Positions 27,039-35,006 of a stretch of 64,000 bases of DNA are shown here, piece by piece. The notes beneath the pieces are model-generated. The model did not search any database, was not told where the DNA came from, and saw only the letters and a program-made list of their open reading frames with translations. The translations under genes were made by a program, and so were the position numbers. Each line of letters begins with the position of its first letter. Position 1 is the stretch's first letter. This DNA is from Brucella anthropi ATCC 49188. Its GTDB lineage: Bacteria > Pseudomonadota > Alphaproteobacteria > Rhizobiales > Rhizobiaceae. The stretch spans positions 37,492 through 101,491 of the forward strand of contig NC_009670.1 of assembly GCF_000017405.1 (NCBI RefSeq), written 5' to 3'.

Positions 27039-27536
27039 TCACGCTGCTTTGGCGCGTTGGTTAGCTGACGCATCCGCAAGTTTCGTCAGATCACTGTCCG
27101 TCTTGGATTCCTCCTGCAGCGTCTGATCGAGTAGTTTTGCAGCATCGGTCATGCCAAGCTCCGTCGCCCACCGCTTCAATGTCCCATAACGTGTGATTTC
27201 GTAATGTTCGACCGCCTGTGCAGACGAAATCAGGCCGGCGTCAAGCGCCGCGGTATCCTTGAATTCCTCCATGATCTCTTCGCCTTCGGCGATAATTCCC
27301 TCGATCGCATCGCAAGTCTTGCCTCTTGCCGTTTTGCCCATGATTTCAAACACTTGGACGAGCCGTTCAACGTGGCCTTCAGTCTGTTCACGGTGCTTTT
27401 CGAAAGCCGCTTTCAAATCTTCTGACTGTGCCGCACGCTTCATTTTTGGCAGGGCTTTGAGAATTTTACGTTCAGCGTAGTAGATGTCCTTGAGAGTATC
27501 GTGGAACAAGTCTTCGAGATTTTTTTCCTTGGCCAT
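27039..27536 (-). CDS. YciF-type ferritin-like stress protein (DUF892)
   Basis: A 165-residue four-helix protein. The family signature LEDLFHDTLKDIYYAERKIL is at the N-terminus; paired carboxylate/His residues (EKHREQTEGHVERL, then EHYEITRYGTLKRWA) can bind two metal ions as in ferritin-like proteins. It accompanies katE and other stress genes. The ribosome site GAGGAGATG lies just before the ATG. Its exact role in bacteria is uncertain. Confidence 0.9.
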   Translation of the reverse strand: MAKEKNLEDLFHDTLKDIYYAERKILKALPKMKRAAQSEDLKAAFEKHREQTEGHVERLVQVFEIMGKTARGKTCDAIEGIIAEGEEIMEEFKDTAALDAGLISSAQAVEHYEITRYGTLKRWATELGMTDAAKLLDQTLQEESKTDSDLTKLADASANQRAKAA

Positions 27537-27561
27537 AGTTCATCTCCTCTTATGAATTTTT

Positions 27562-27586
27562 TACGTCAAATCGCCGGTAAAATTCC
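27562..27586 (-). promoter_or_regulatory. Weak EcfG-like promoter before the YciF-type gene
   Basis: On the minus strand: GGAAT, 16 bases, CGTA. One base differs in each box from the EcfG consensus; spacing and position (about 26 bases before the ATG) fit. Confidence 0.3.
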
Positions 27587-27714
27587 GGTAGTAAGATGGT
27601 TTTGGCTGATAAGACAGGCAGGAAACTGGGTCTCTGCCTCTTCGAATAACGCAGTTTCGGAATTTAGGTTCCTCGGCCGGATAGCCACGGTTTCTAATCC
27701 GACAGAATCGTTTG

Positions 27715-27945
27715 ATGAGATATCTGCGATTGACATTTGGGAGTCCCAACGCGCCTATTTATCCCGACCTTTACGTCGACGCCCGAGACCTCCGCGGCGG
27801 TAGCAAGAGCTATTACCAGTTGCTAGATGGTGCGAAAGAACTCAACGACCTGATCGAGCATAAAGGCATCTCCTTCGCGCTCGGAATATTTAAGGCTTGT
27901 TATCGGTTCGGCGAAAAGTCACGGCCAGTCGAATCTATGATTTGA
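27715..27945 (+). CDS. Hypothetical protein, 76 aa, doubtful
   Basis: An open frame from the ATG at 27715 with plausible composition (LYVDARDLRGGSKSYYQLLD) but no clear ribosome site and no family that I recognise. It would be the only plus-strand gene in this part of the island. Confidence 0.3.
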   Translation: MRYLRLTFGSPNAPIYPDLYVDARDLRGGSKSYYQLLDGAKELNDLIEHKGISFALGIFKACYRFGEKSRPVESMI

Positions 27946-28003
27946 ACAAGATCATATACGTCGCACAGATACTTAGGGCTTTGGAGAAAAGGCGGGCGGC
28001 CTA

Positions 28004-28037
28004 AAAAAGAACCCCGCAGCGAAAACCGCGCGGGGTT
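28004..28037 (-). terminator. Rho-independent terminator, minus strand
   Basis: AACCCCGC and GCGGGGTT pair around a 12-base loop; on the minus strand the stem is followed by CTTTTTT. It ends the solitary gene at 28103-28306. Confidence 0.7.
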
Positions 28038-28102
28038 AAGGCTACTGAGCCCTCTCTCCCAAGGGCAGTGAAAATTTATCCAAATGGGCAAAAAAGTAAA
28101 TA

Positions 28103-28306
28103 CTAGTCATTCGACCGATCCGGATAGGGTTCTTTTGGAAGTCTGATATTAGGATGGCCGGGCGAGTTTGTCTGCTCATGGGTAGGCTTTTCTTGATGAT
28201 CGCTGGGTTCGACAGGAGAGGGATCAACGGCTTCTTTCTCCCGCACCAGCTCTGGATCTGACCAAGGATTTACAATTCGGGGTGTTTTCTTTGCTCTGTC
28301 TCTCAT
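28103..28306 (-). CDS. Small hydrophilic protein, 67 aa
   Basis: The start at 28306 is chosen because of AGGAGATATCG just upstream; a longer frame to 28438 would overlap the promoter. The product is very charged and Pro-rich (PSPVEPSDHQEKPTHEQTN), as expected of a disordered protein. It has a candidate EcfG-type promoter with a perfect -35 box and its own terminator. I do not recognise the family; a stress-induced hydrophilin-like role is possible. Confidence 0.5.
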   Translation of the reverse strand: MRDRAKKTPRIVNPWSDPELVREKEAVDPSPVEPSDHQEKPTHEQTNSPGHPNIRLPKEPYPDRSND

Positions 28307-28422
28307 CGATATCTCCTGCTCGCACAGAGACGAACCCCGAATGGCCGTTGCGAACCATCCGGGGCGCGTGAGTTCGGTGTGCCCAAACTCAGCGGTCGCT
28401 CTCTTTGGGGAAGCGATGGTAA

Positions 28423-28447
28423 AACTATTTCTGATCAATTTTGTTCC
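28423..28447 (-). promoter_or_regulatory. Candidate EcfG-type promoter for the 67-aa hydrophilic protein
   Basis: On the minus strand: GGAAC, 16 bases, AGTT. The -35 box is perfect. It lies about 115 bases upstream of the start codon at 28306, so the leader would be about 105-110 bases. Confidence 0.5.
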
Positions 28448-28508
28448 TTAGAAAGGTAAGTCCCTGATTCTTGTGGGAGCTGCGCCCCAAGGCACCGCGC
28501 GCATATCG

Positions 28509-28536
28509 AAAAAAAGCCCCGCTTAATAGGCGGGGC
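28509..28536 (-). terminator. Rho-independent terminator, minus strand
   Basis: GCCCCGC and GCGGGGC form a perfect 7-bp stem; on the minus strand it is followed by TTTTTTT. It ends the gene at 28559-28852. Confidence 0.75.
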
Positions 28537-28558
28537 AATTGGTGTCATTGCGATGGTA

Positions 28559-28852
28559 TTAACCCGCGACTGGGTTATTTGTTCCTTCAGCTATGTCGGA
28601 ATTGGTCCGCATTTCGCGTAGGTCGAGCCGAATAGTATATCTCTGATGCGCCAATCTGGCAGCAAGTTCACTTAGTCGAGACATGTCACGAAGTCCGTGT
28701 TCGTAGAGCATTAGGATACAGGATGCGAGTTCACTACCCGAATAGTTGCGGTCACTTTGTTCCAATAAGACAGCAGCGTTGGTGAAGCAGCTGCGTAGGA
28801 AGTCCACTTCAGCAGGCATATATATTCGGCTCGCTTCGTTGAAAAACGGCAT
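28559..28852 (-). CDS. Hypothetical protein, 97 aa
   Basis: The ATG at 28852 has AAGGAGG 6 bases upstream, which decides against the longer frame to 28921. The protein is mostly helical (VDFLRSCFTNAAVLLEQSD and MSRLSELAARLAHQRYTIRL), with no signal or membrane segment. Own terminator downstream; AT-rich upstream region. I do not recognise the family. Confidence 0.55.
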   Translation of the reverse strand: MPFFNEASRIYMPAEVDFLRSCFTNAAVLLEQSDRNYSGSELASCILMLYEHGLRDMSRLSELAARLAHQRYTIRLDLREMRTNSDIAEGTNNPVAG

Positions 28853-28943
28853 GTCAGCCTCCTTATATTTAGAAGGCAAGCGTACTCTATTCAGAAATAT
28901 TAGATATCTAATTATTATCACTAAATATTAATTTTAAATCGGA

Positions 28944-28985
28944 CTCAAAAATAATGAGCCCCGCCAGCCGTTTAGCTGACGGGGT
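28944..28985 (-). terminator. Hairpin terminator, minus strand
   Basis: CCCCGTCAGC and GCTGGCGGGG (minus strand) form a stem with one internal mismatch pair, followed by CTCATTATTTTTG. It ends the gene at 29092-29373. Confidence 0.6.
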
Positions 28986-29091
28986 ATGCGCCTGCCGAAG
29001 CGAGCCACGCCGTTAACAGGCGCATGGGCATTGCTGGAATGAGCGACAGAACCAGCGAAGCAGGGGAATGTTCCAATATGGGGCTCCGGGG

Positions 29092-29373
29092 CTATTCCTC
29101 CGGGTCTGTTCCTGTCACGCCGCGGTGCATGTTTTCAGCAACTACCCTTATTGCGGTTGCCGCTTCCTCTTCGGACCATCCGGCTTCTACAGCGTCCTGG
29201 ATGAGTTCGGGCACGCCGATCACCTGAGTGCGGGCTATGGCCGCAGTGACCTCCGCGTCTCTGGCGCCGGATACCACAGCTCGCTTGACCAGCTCCGCAA
29301 TTCCTTGCGATACCGCTTCTTGGCAGTCGATTTCGCGTCTTGGATAGTCGCCGGGTTGTTTTGGTCCAAACAT
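29092..29373 (-). CDS. Hypothetical acidic protein, 93 aa
   Basis: The ATG at 29373 follows GAGGAGGAAGGA, a strong ribosome site, so it is preferred over an ATG 15 codons earlier. The product has several short helices with repeated Ala/Glu patterns (GIAELVKRAVVSGARDAEV, then IQDAVEAGWSEEEAATAIR). The second block looks like a small UBA-like or helical-hairpin motif, but I cannot assign it. It lies 55 bases downstream of the broken SRAP gene on the same strand. Confidence 0.5.
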   Translation of the reverse strand: MFGPKQPGDYPRREIDCQEAVSQGIAELVKRAVVSGARDAEVTAAIARTQVIGVPELIQDAVEAGWSEEEAATAIRVVAENMHRGVTGTDPEE

Positions 29374-29427
29374 TCCTTCCTCCTCAGAATAAACTCGCCT
29401 ATACTTCCTTGTTGTCATTGCTTGTCG

Positions 29428-29938
29428 TTAGGTCGACCAGATCGGCATCGGGCAGGGCTTTTGCATTTCCCTGGCTTCATTCCACGGAGCACGTAGCCAT
29501 GTATCAATTTCTTCCGTGGTGCGGGGAATGACGGGCATTACCTTTGGATGAACCGGCCAGACAACACCATTTGCCTCGGTCGTAAGCAACGCAAAGATAT
29601 CGATCTCTACAGGGCCTTCCTTCCGTTTTCGGATTGTCTTCCATCGTGTCCAAATTCCAGCAAACGCGGACAAGGGTTTTTCCTCGTTCAGAGCAGACCA
29701 GTGAGCGGGAAGCTTTCCTGTTCTCGTATCTCGGATTTTACCGTACTCAGAGAATGAGGTGGCTGGTACTACGCAACGATGCTCGACGCCGAACCATGAC
29801 GGCCAATGCCCTGACTTGAGATTTCGTATATTGGTCACGCTAATGTCGACGTCAAATTTCAACTTCTCTGGAGGTGTGGGCATTCCCCAGCGAAGCAATG
29901 CCAGTTCAGGCTCGTCGCCTTTGATGTTTCGCAAAACT
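29428..29938 (-). pseudogene. SRAP-domain (HMCES/YedK-type) protein, 5' end removed by the Tn3 element
   Basis: SRAP proteins cross-link to abasic sites in single-stranded DNA through an N-terminal Cys2 exposed after Met removal. The remaining part has RWGMPTPPEKLKF, VVPATSFSEYGK with the conserved Glu, and PVHPKVMPVI with the conserved His. The first roughly 45 residues, including Met-Cys-Gly-Arg, are gone: upstream of residue position VLRNIKG the frame runs into the transposon end (TALVLTP). Without Cys2 it cannot form the cross-link. Confidence 0.85.
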
Positions 29939-32900
29939 GGGGTCAGAACAAGAGCAGTCCGAAATCGTACGCTAAGGTCGAACGAAACCGGAACGATACC
30001 GTAGATCGGATGTGCAACATCCGATCTCTGTGGATTGCCACCGACATGCGCCAATTTTGATTTCTCTGTCCGGCCCGACTCGACAACGCTTCACACAGGT
30101 TGGTCGTTAATGGAGTCGGGCCATGGCAAAGCGCAAACTTCTCAAAGATCAAGATCGCCGGAAGCTTTTCGATATCCCAGTCGACGAGGACAGCTTCATC
30201 CGCCACTATTTGTTGTCATCGGCGGATCGCCTGGAGATTGAACTGCGGAGACGTAATCACAATCGTCTAGGCTTTGCCATCCAGCTATGTCTGATGCGAT
30301 ACCCGGGTCGAGTGCTTGGAGCAGAAGAAACTCCGCCTCGCGCCATGCTGAAGTATGTTGCTGATCAGATCGGCGCCGCTCCAGGCGAATTTGCCCTCTA
30401 TGCACGTCGTGAAGAAACCCGTCGGGATCACATGGCGCGGCTAATGGTGTATCTGGATACGAGAAGCGCGACGCTGCAAGATCGTCGCGCCGCGCTATTG
30501 GCGGCAATTCAAGCGGCGACCATGTCCGACGACGGTGCTGCGATAGCCAGTTCGACTGTCGCCGCGTTTCGCGAACGCGGCGCTCTTCTGCCGGCGATCG
30601 ACACGATCGAACGCATCGGCCTTGCCGGCCGTGCCATAGCCCGGCGGCGAGCAGAAAGAACCCTGATTGAAGACATCCCACTCGATAGGCTTCAATCACT
30701 GGATAAACTGTTAGAGGTTGACCCGCCGATCGGCCAGACCCGCTTTCATTGGCTGCGTTCGGCACCAGAAGCGCCGGCCGCGTCGAACCTCGTCGGGCTG
30801 ACCGAGCGGATAGCCTTTCTGCGGCGGCTGGAGATCGATCCGGAACTGCAGGCGCGCGTGTCATCCGGACGGTGGGACCAGATGATCCGGGAGGGCAACG
30901 CAACGCCGGCCTGGCTTGCCAACGACTTCAACGCCAGCCGTCGCCGCGCTCTGATCGTGGCCCAAGTCATCAAGCTTTGCCAGAAGCTCACGGACGATGC
31001 GGTGACGATGTTCATCAAGCTGATGGGTAAATTGTTCTCGCAAGCCAACAATCGAAAGAAGCAGCGACAGATGGACTGCAGAGCGAATACCGCCAAAGCG
31101 CTGCGCATGTTTCTAGATACGATCACCGCACTGCAGTCCGCCAACGACTATGGTCGGAACGCTTTGGATGTTCTCGACCAGAAAGTCGGTTGGGACCGGT
31201 TGCTTCGGATGAAGCCTGAGCTTGAGTCGATGGTCGACGACAACGAGGCTCCGCCGTTGACCGTGGCAGCCGAACAATACGCGACCGTCCACAAATACAT
31301 TGGTGCATTTCTTCAGGCCTTCACGTTTCGCTCGGCGCATCGCCACGACCCGCTTCTGGCGGCAATTGCGCTGCTGAAACGGCTTCATGCCGAGAAGCGG
31401 CGGACACTCCCTGATCGCGTGCCGCTCACCCATCTCAGCCAAACTGATCGACGGCTTATCTTCGAACAAGGGAAACCTGATCGCCGTCTCTACGAGATCG
31501 CCACGCTAGCGGCTTTGCGAGACCGGCTTAGATCTGCGGACATTTGGGTCGACGGCAGCCGATCTTTCCGGCCGATTGACGAGCATCTGATGCCGCGGTC
31601 GACATTCATCGCGATGAAGGAAGAAGATCGTCTCGGTTTGGGGGTCCAAGGCGACGGCGCGCAGTGGCTTGCTGAAGCGTGCCAGATGCTCGAGTTCAAC
31701 CTGCAGCGTCTTGCGCACAGAGCACGATCCGGAAAACTCGAAGGAGTTCGTCTTGAGGCCGGAACGTTGATCGTCACACCAACCGTCGGCGAAGTCCCCG
31801 TGGCAGCAGAGGAACTGAATGCCGAGATCAGCGATATGTATCCGTTGGTCGAGGTTCCCGACTTGTTAAGGGAAGTGCATGAATGGACCGGCTTTGCGGA
31901 TCACTTCACGCATGTTCGCACCGGCGACATCCCGAAAAATGTCTCTGCCATGCTCGCTGGTGTACTGGCCGATGCGACGAACCTCGGCCCAAAGCGAATG
32001 GCGGGCGCATCCAAGGGGATCAGCGCTCACCAGATTGGGTGGATGCGCACATTCCATGCCCGATCGGAGACCTACCGCGCGGCGCAAGCGTGCATCACCG
32101 ATGTCCACACCCAGCATCCGCATTCCCGCCTATGGGGCAATGGCACAACGTCATCGTCAGATGGCCAATTCTTTCGTGCGAGCGACCGAGCCGCAAAGCG
32201 CGGCGACATCAATTTGCACTACGGCAGCGAACCCGGGACGAAATTCTATAGCCATCTATCAGATCAGTACGGCTACTTCGGCATTTTGCCCATCAGTCCG
32301 ACCGAAAGCGAGGCGGCCTATGTGCTCGATGGGCTCTTCGACCAGGACACGGTGCTCGACATTCAGGAACACTTTACCGACACGGGCGGTGCCAGTGATC
32401 ATATCTTCGGGCTGTTCGCCTTGATCGGAAAGCGGTTCTCACCGCGACTGCGCAATCTCAAAGACCGGAAGTTCCACACGTTCGAGAAGAGCGATGCATA
32501 TCCAACCCTGTCGAACCATATCGGGGCGCCGATCAACACCGCCCTAATCCTCGACCATTGGGACCATCTGCTCCATCTCGCGGCGTCGATCACGACGCGG
32601 TCCGTGGTACCGTCTACGATCCTGAAGAAGCTGTCCGCATCTCCGAAGCAAAGCCATCTCGCAAGGGCGCTCCGCGAACTCGGCCGTATCGAAAGGTCGC
32701 TCTTCATGATCGAATGGTACTCAAGCCCGGCATTGCGGCGGAGATGCCAAGCCGGTCTCAACAAGGGAGAGGCCGCCCATAAGCTGAAACGCGCTGTGTT
32801 CTTCCACGAGCGAGGCGAGATCCGTGACCGGTCGTTCGAAAGCCAAGCTTTCCGCGCCTCGGGGCTCAATCTCGTCGTCAGTGCGATCGTGCACTGGAAT

Positions 32901-33154
32901 ACGGTTTACCTTGATCGCGCGGTCACACAGCTGAAACGAGCGGGGCGAGACATTTCTGATACTCTATTGAAACACATCTCGCCGCTCAGTTGGGAACATA
33001 TCAACCTTACCGGCATCTACACATGGGATGCCGAACATCAGATGCCGAACGGATTTCGATCGCTCCGCCTTCCGGCTAGGCTAAGGAACGCCGCGTAAGT
33101 TCTCATTCCGTTCGTCCTTAGCGTACGATTTCGGACTGCTCTTGTTCTGACCCC
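29939..33154. mobile_element. tnpA-only Tn3-family element (3216 bp)
   Basis: The ends are inverted repeats with 39 identical bases starting GGGGTCAGAACAAGAGCAGT, then CGAACG after one mismatch. Only a transposase is inside; there is no resolvase or cargo, as in IS1071-like Tn3 elements. The 5 bases outside the ends differ (AAACT and AGATT), so no target duplication remains. Both neighbours, a SRAP gene on the left and a permease gene on the right, lost their 5' ends exactly at the element borders. Confidence 0.92.
30123..33098 (+). CDS. tnpA: Tn3-family transposase
   Basis: A 991-residue DDE transposase, distantly related to the one at 9034 (shared RLGFAIQLCLMRYPG-like N-terminus, WGNGTTSSSDGQFF catalytic region, HFTDTGGASDHIFGL and RRRCQAGLNKGEAAHKL). 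It fills almost the whole element. The coding sequence is intact, so the element may supply transposition for related ends. Confidence 0.94.
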   Translation: MAKRKLLKDQDRRKLFDIPVDEDSFIRHYLLSSADRLEIELRRRNHNRLGFAIQLCLMRYPGRVLGAEETPPRAMLKYVADQIGAAPGEFALYARREETRRDHMARLMVYLDTRSATLQDRRAALLAAIQAATMSDDGAAIASSTVAAFRERGALLPAIDTIERIGLAGRAIARRRAERTLIEDIPLDRLQSLDKLLEVDPPIGQTRFHWLRSAPEAPAASNLVGLTERIAFLRRLEIDPELQARVSSGRWDQMIREGNATPAWLANDFNASRRRALIVAQVIKLCQKLTDDAVTMFIKLMGKLFSQANNRKKQRQMDCRANTAKALRMFLDTITALQSANDYGRNALDVLDQKVGWDRLLRMKPELESMVDDNEAPPLTVAAEQYATVHKYIGAFLQAFTFRSAHRHDPLLAAIALLKRLHAEKRRTLPDRVPLTHLSQTDRRLIFEQGKPDRRLYEIATLAALRDRLRSADIWVDGSRSFRPIDEHLMPRSTFIAMKEEDRLGLGVQGDGAQWLAEACQMLEFNLQRLAHRARSGKLEGVRLEAGTLIVTPTVGEVPVAAEELNAEISDMYPLVEVPDLLREVHEWTGFADHFTHVRTGDIPKNVSAMLAGVLADATNLGPKRMAGASKGISAHQIGWMRTFHARSETYRAAQACITDVHTQHPHSRLWGNGTTSSSDGQFFRASDRAAKRGDINLHYGSEPGTKFYSHLSDQYGYFGILPISPTESEAAYVLDGLFDQDTVLDIQEHFTDTGGASDHIFGLFALIGKRFSPRLRNLKDRKFHTFEKSDAYPTLSNHIGAPINTALILDHWDHLLHLAASITTRSVVPSTILKKLSASPKQSHLARALRELGRIERSLFMIEWYSSPALRRRCQAGLNKGEAAHKLKRAVFFHERGEIRDRSFESQAFRASGLNLVVSAIVHWNTVYLDRAVTQLKRAGRDISDTLLKHISPLSWEHINLTGIYTWDAEHQMPNGFRSLRLPARLRNAA

Positions 33155-33157
33155 AGA

Positions 33158-34105
33158 TTGGGACAGGCACTCTTCGTGCTCCTGATCATGTCCATGCTCG
33201 TCTTCACGGGCGTCTACGTCATCGGCAATCCGGTCGACGTGCTGATCTCGCCCGACGTGACGCAGGAGATGCGTCAGCAGGTCATCCAGCAATACGGACT
33301 CGATCTTCCCCTGTGGGAGCAGTATTTCCAGTTCCTCCAACGTTTGCTGACCGGCGACCTCGGGCGCTCCTTCGTCTTCAACATGCCGGTCGTCACGCTG
33401 ATCGCCCAGCGCCTGCCGGCAACGTTGGAACTAACGCTGATCGCGGTATTGTTCGCTTCCCTCGTCGGCATTCCGCTCGGCATCTATGCCGGTTACAGGC
33501 CCGACAGCTACATCGCCAAGGCCATCATGGCCGTGTCGATCCTCGGCTTCTCGGTGCCGACCTTCTGGATCGGCCTGATGCTGATCATGGTCTTCGCCGT
33601 GCAACTCGGCGTGCTGCCGGCGGGCGGGCGCGGGCAGACGACGGAGCTTTTCGGCATCCCGTTTTCCTTCCTGACGTTGAATGGCTGGTCGCATCTCATT
33701 CTGCCGGCCATCAACCTCTCGCTGTTCAAGCTGTCGATGATGTGCCGGCTGGCCGCGTCCGGCACCCGCGAAGTGATGCTCACCGACACGATCAAGTTTG
33801 CGCGTGCGGCCGGCATCTCGGAAAGCACGATCCTGCGCCGCCATGTGCTCAAACTGATCTCGATTCCGCTGGTGACAGTGTTCGGCCTGGAACTGGGCTC
33901 GACGCTCGCCTTTGCGCTGGTCACCGAAACGATCTTCTCCTGGCCGGGGCTCGGCAAGCTGATCGTCGATTCCATCACCTCGCTCGACCGGCCCGTCATG
34001 GTCGCCTACCTGATGCTCGTCTCGGCGCTGTTCGTGGTCATCAATCTTTGCGTGGATCTCGCCTATGCGGCGCTCGATCCGCGCCTGCGGCAGGGGAGGC
34101 GCTGA
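33158..34105 (+). CDS. Peptide/nickel-type ABC transporter permease (DppB-like), N-terminus clipped
   Basis: Inner-membrane permease of the DppB/OppB family, 315 aa as seen. Hydrophobic helices and the typical GRSFVFNMPV, RLPATLELTLIAVL and EAA-loop region (FARAAGISESTILRRHVLK) are present. The family usually has about 8-10 more residues before LGQALFVLLIMSML; here the Tn3 end replaces them, so the TTG at 33158 is the first available start. Expression would need a promoter from the transposon. The substrate-binding protein normally upstream is missing. Confidence 0.85.
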   Translation: MGQALFVLLIMSMLVFTGVYVIGNPVDVLISPDVTQEMRQQVIQQYGLDLPLWEQYFQFLQRLLTGDLGRSFVFNMPVVTLIAQRLPATLELTLIAVLFASLVGIPLGIYAGYRPDSYIAKAIMAVSILGFSVPTFWIGLMLIMVFAVQLGVLPAGGRGQTTELFGIPFSFLTLNGWSHLILPAINLSLFKLSMMCRLAASGTREVMLTDTIKFARAAGISESTILRRHVLKLISIPLVTVFGLELGSTLAFALVTETIFSWPGLGKLIVDSITSLDRPVMVAYLMLVSALFVVINLCVDLAYAALDPRLRQGRR

Positions 34106-34106
34106 C

Positions 34107-35006
34107 ATGTCGATGGAAGCCCACGCGGTGAAATCCGTCTCGCCGCTGTCCGAATTCTGGCACACCTTCCGGCGCAACAAGGTCGCGGTCGTGGCTCTCG
34201 GCGTCGTGATCGCCATCATCCTCATGGCCGTTTTCGCGCCGTTTCTCGTGCCGCAGGATCCCTATGACCTGAAGTCGCTGGTGCTGCGCGATGCGCGCCG
34301 CCCCCCGGGTTATGTCGGCTCGACAGGCATCTTGCACCTGCTCGGTACCGACAGCCAGGGGCGCGACCTGCTTTCGGGTATCGTCTATGGCCTGCGAATT
34401 TCCCTGCAGATGGGATTGGTCGCTGGCGCCATCGCCTTTTCGATCGGCGCGGTGGTGGGCTGCTTTGCCGCCTATGTCGGTGGGCGCACGGAGACGATGA
34501 TCATGCGCATCGTCGATATCCAGCTCTCCTTCCCAGCGATCCTGCTGGCCTTCGTCGTGGCCGCGATCCTCGGGCAGGGCAAATCGCAGCTCATCCTCGC
34601 GCTGGTCTTCGCGCAATACGCCTATTTCGTGCGGACCGCCCATGGCGCCGCTGCCGCCGAGCGGCAGAAGGACTATGTGCAGGCCGCCCTTTCGGTGCCG
34701 ATGAGCGGCTGGTTCGTCATCAGCCGGCATATCCTGCCCAATTCGCTGCCGCCGCTGATCGTGGTCGCCACGGTGCAGATCGCCTCGGCGATCTCGCTGG
34801 AAGCGACCCTGTCTTTCCTGGGCGTCGGCCTGCCGCCGACGGAACCGTCGCTCGGCATGCTGATCGCCAACGGCTTCCAATATCTGATGTCGGGGCGCTA
34901 CTGGATCGCGATCTATCCCGGCATCGCCCTCATCATCCTCATCATGGCGATCAATCTGGTCGGCGACCAGATCAGGGATCAGCTCAATCCGAGGCTGCGC
35001 AAATGA
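34107..35006 (+). CDS. Peptide/nickel-type ABC transporter permease (DppC-like)
   Basis: Second permease, 299 aa from the ATG at 34107, one base after the dppB-like stop, with GGGGAGG upstream. It has an N-terminal OppC-type helix (NKVAVVALGVVIAIILMAVF), the conserved LLGTDSQGRDLLSG and the EAA loop YVQAALSVPMSGWFVISRHI. It pairs with the first permease and the fused ATPase to import peptides, nickel or a related solute. Confidence 0.92.
   Translation: MSMEAHAVKSVSPLSEFWHTFRRNKVAVVALGVVIAIILMAVFAPFLVPQDPYDLKSLVLRDARRPPGYVGSTGILHLLGTDSQGRDLLSGIVYGLRISLQMGLVAGAIAFSIGAVVGCFAAYVGGRTETMIMRIVDIQLSFPAILLAFVVAAILGQGKSQLILALVFAQYAYFVRTAHGAAAAERQKDYVQAALSVPMSGWFVISRHILPNSLPPLIVVATVQIASAISLEATLSFLGVGLPPTEPSLGMLIANGFQYLMSGRYWIAIYPGIALIILIMAINLVGDQIRDQLNPRLRK

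Noticed and set aside
5036..33154. One large composite transposon bounded by the two Tn3 elements
   Set aside because: The inverted repeats of the two elements differ completely, so they cannot act as a pair.
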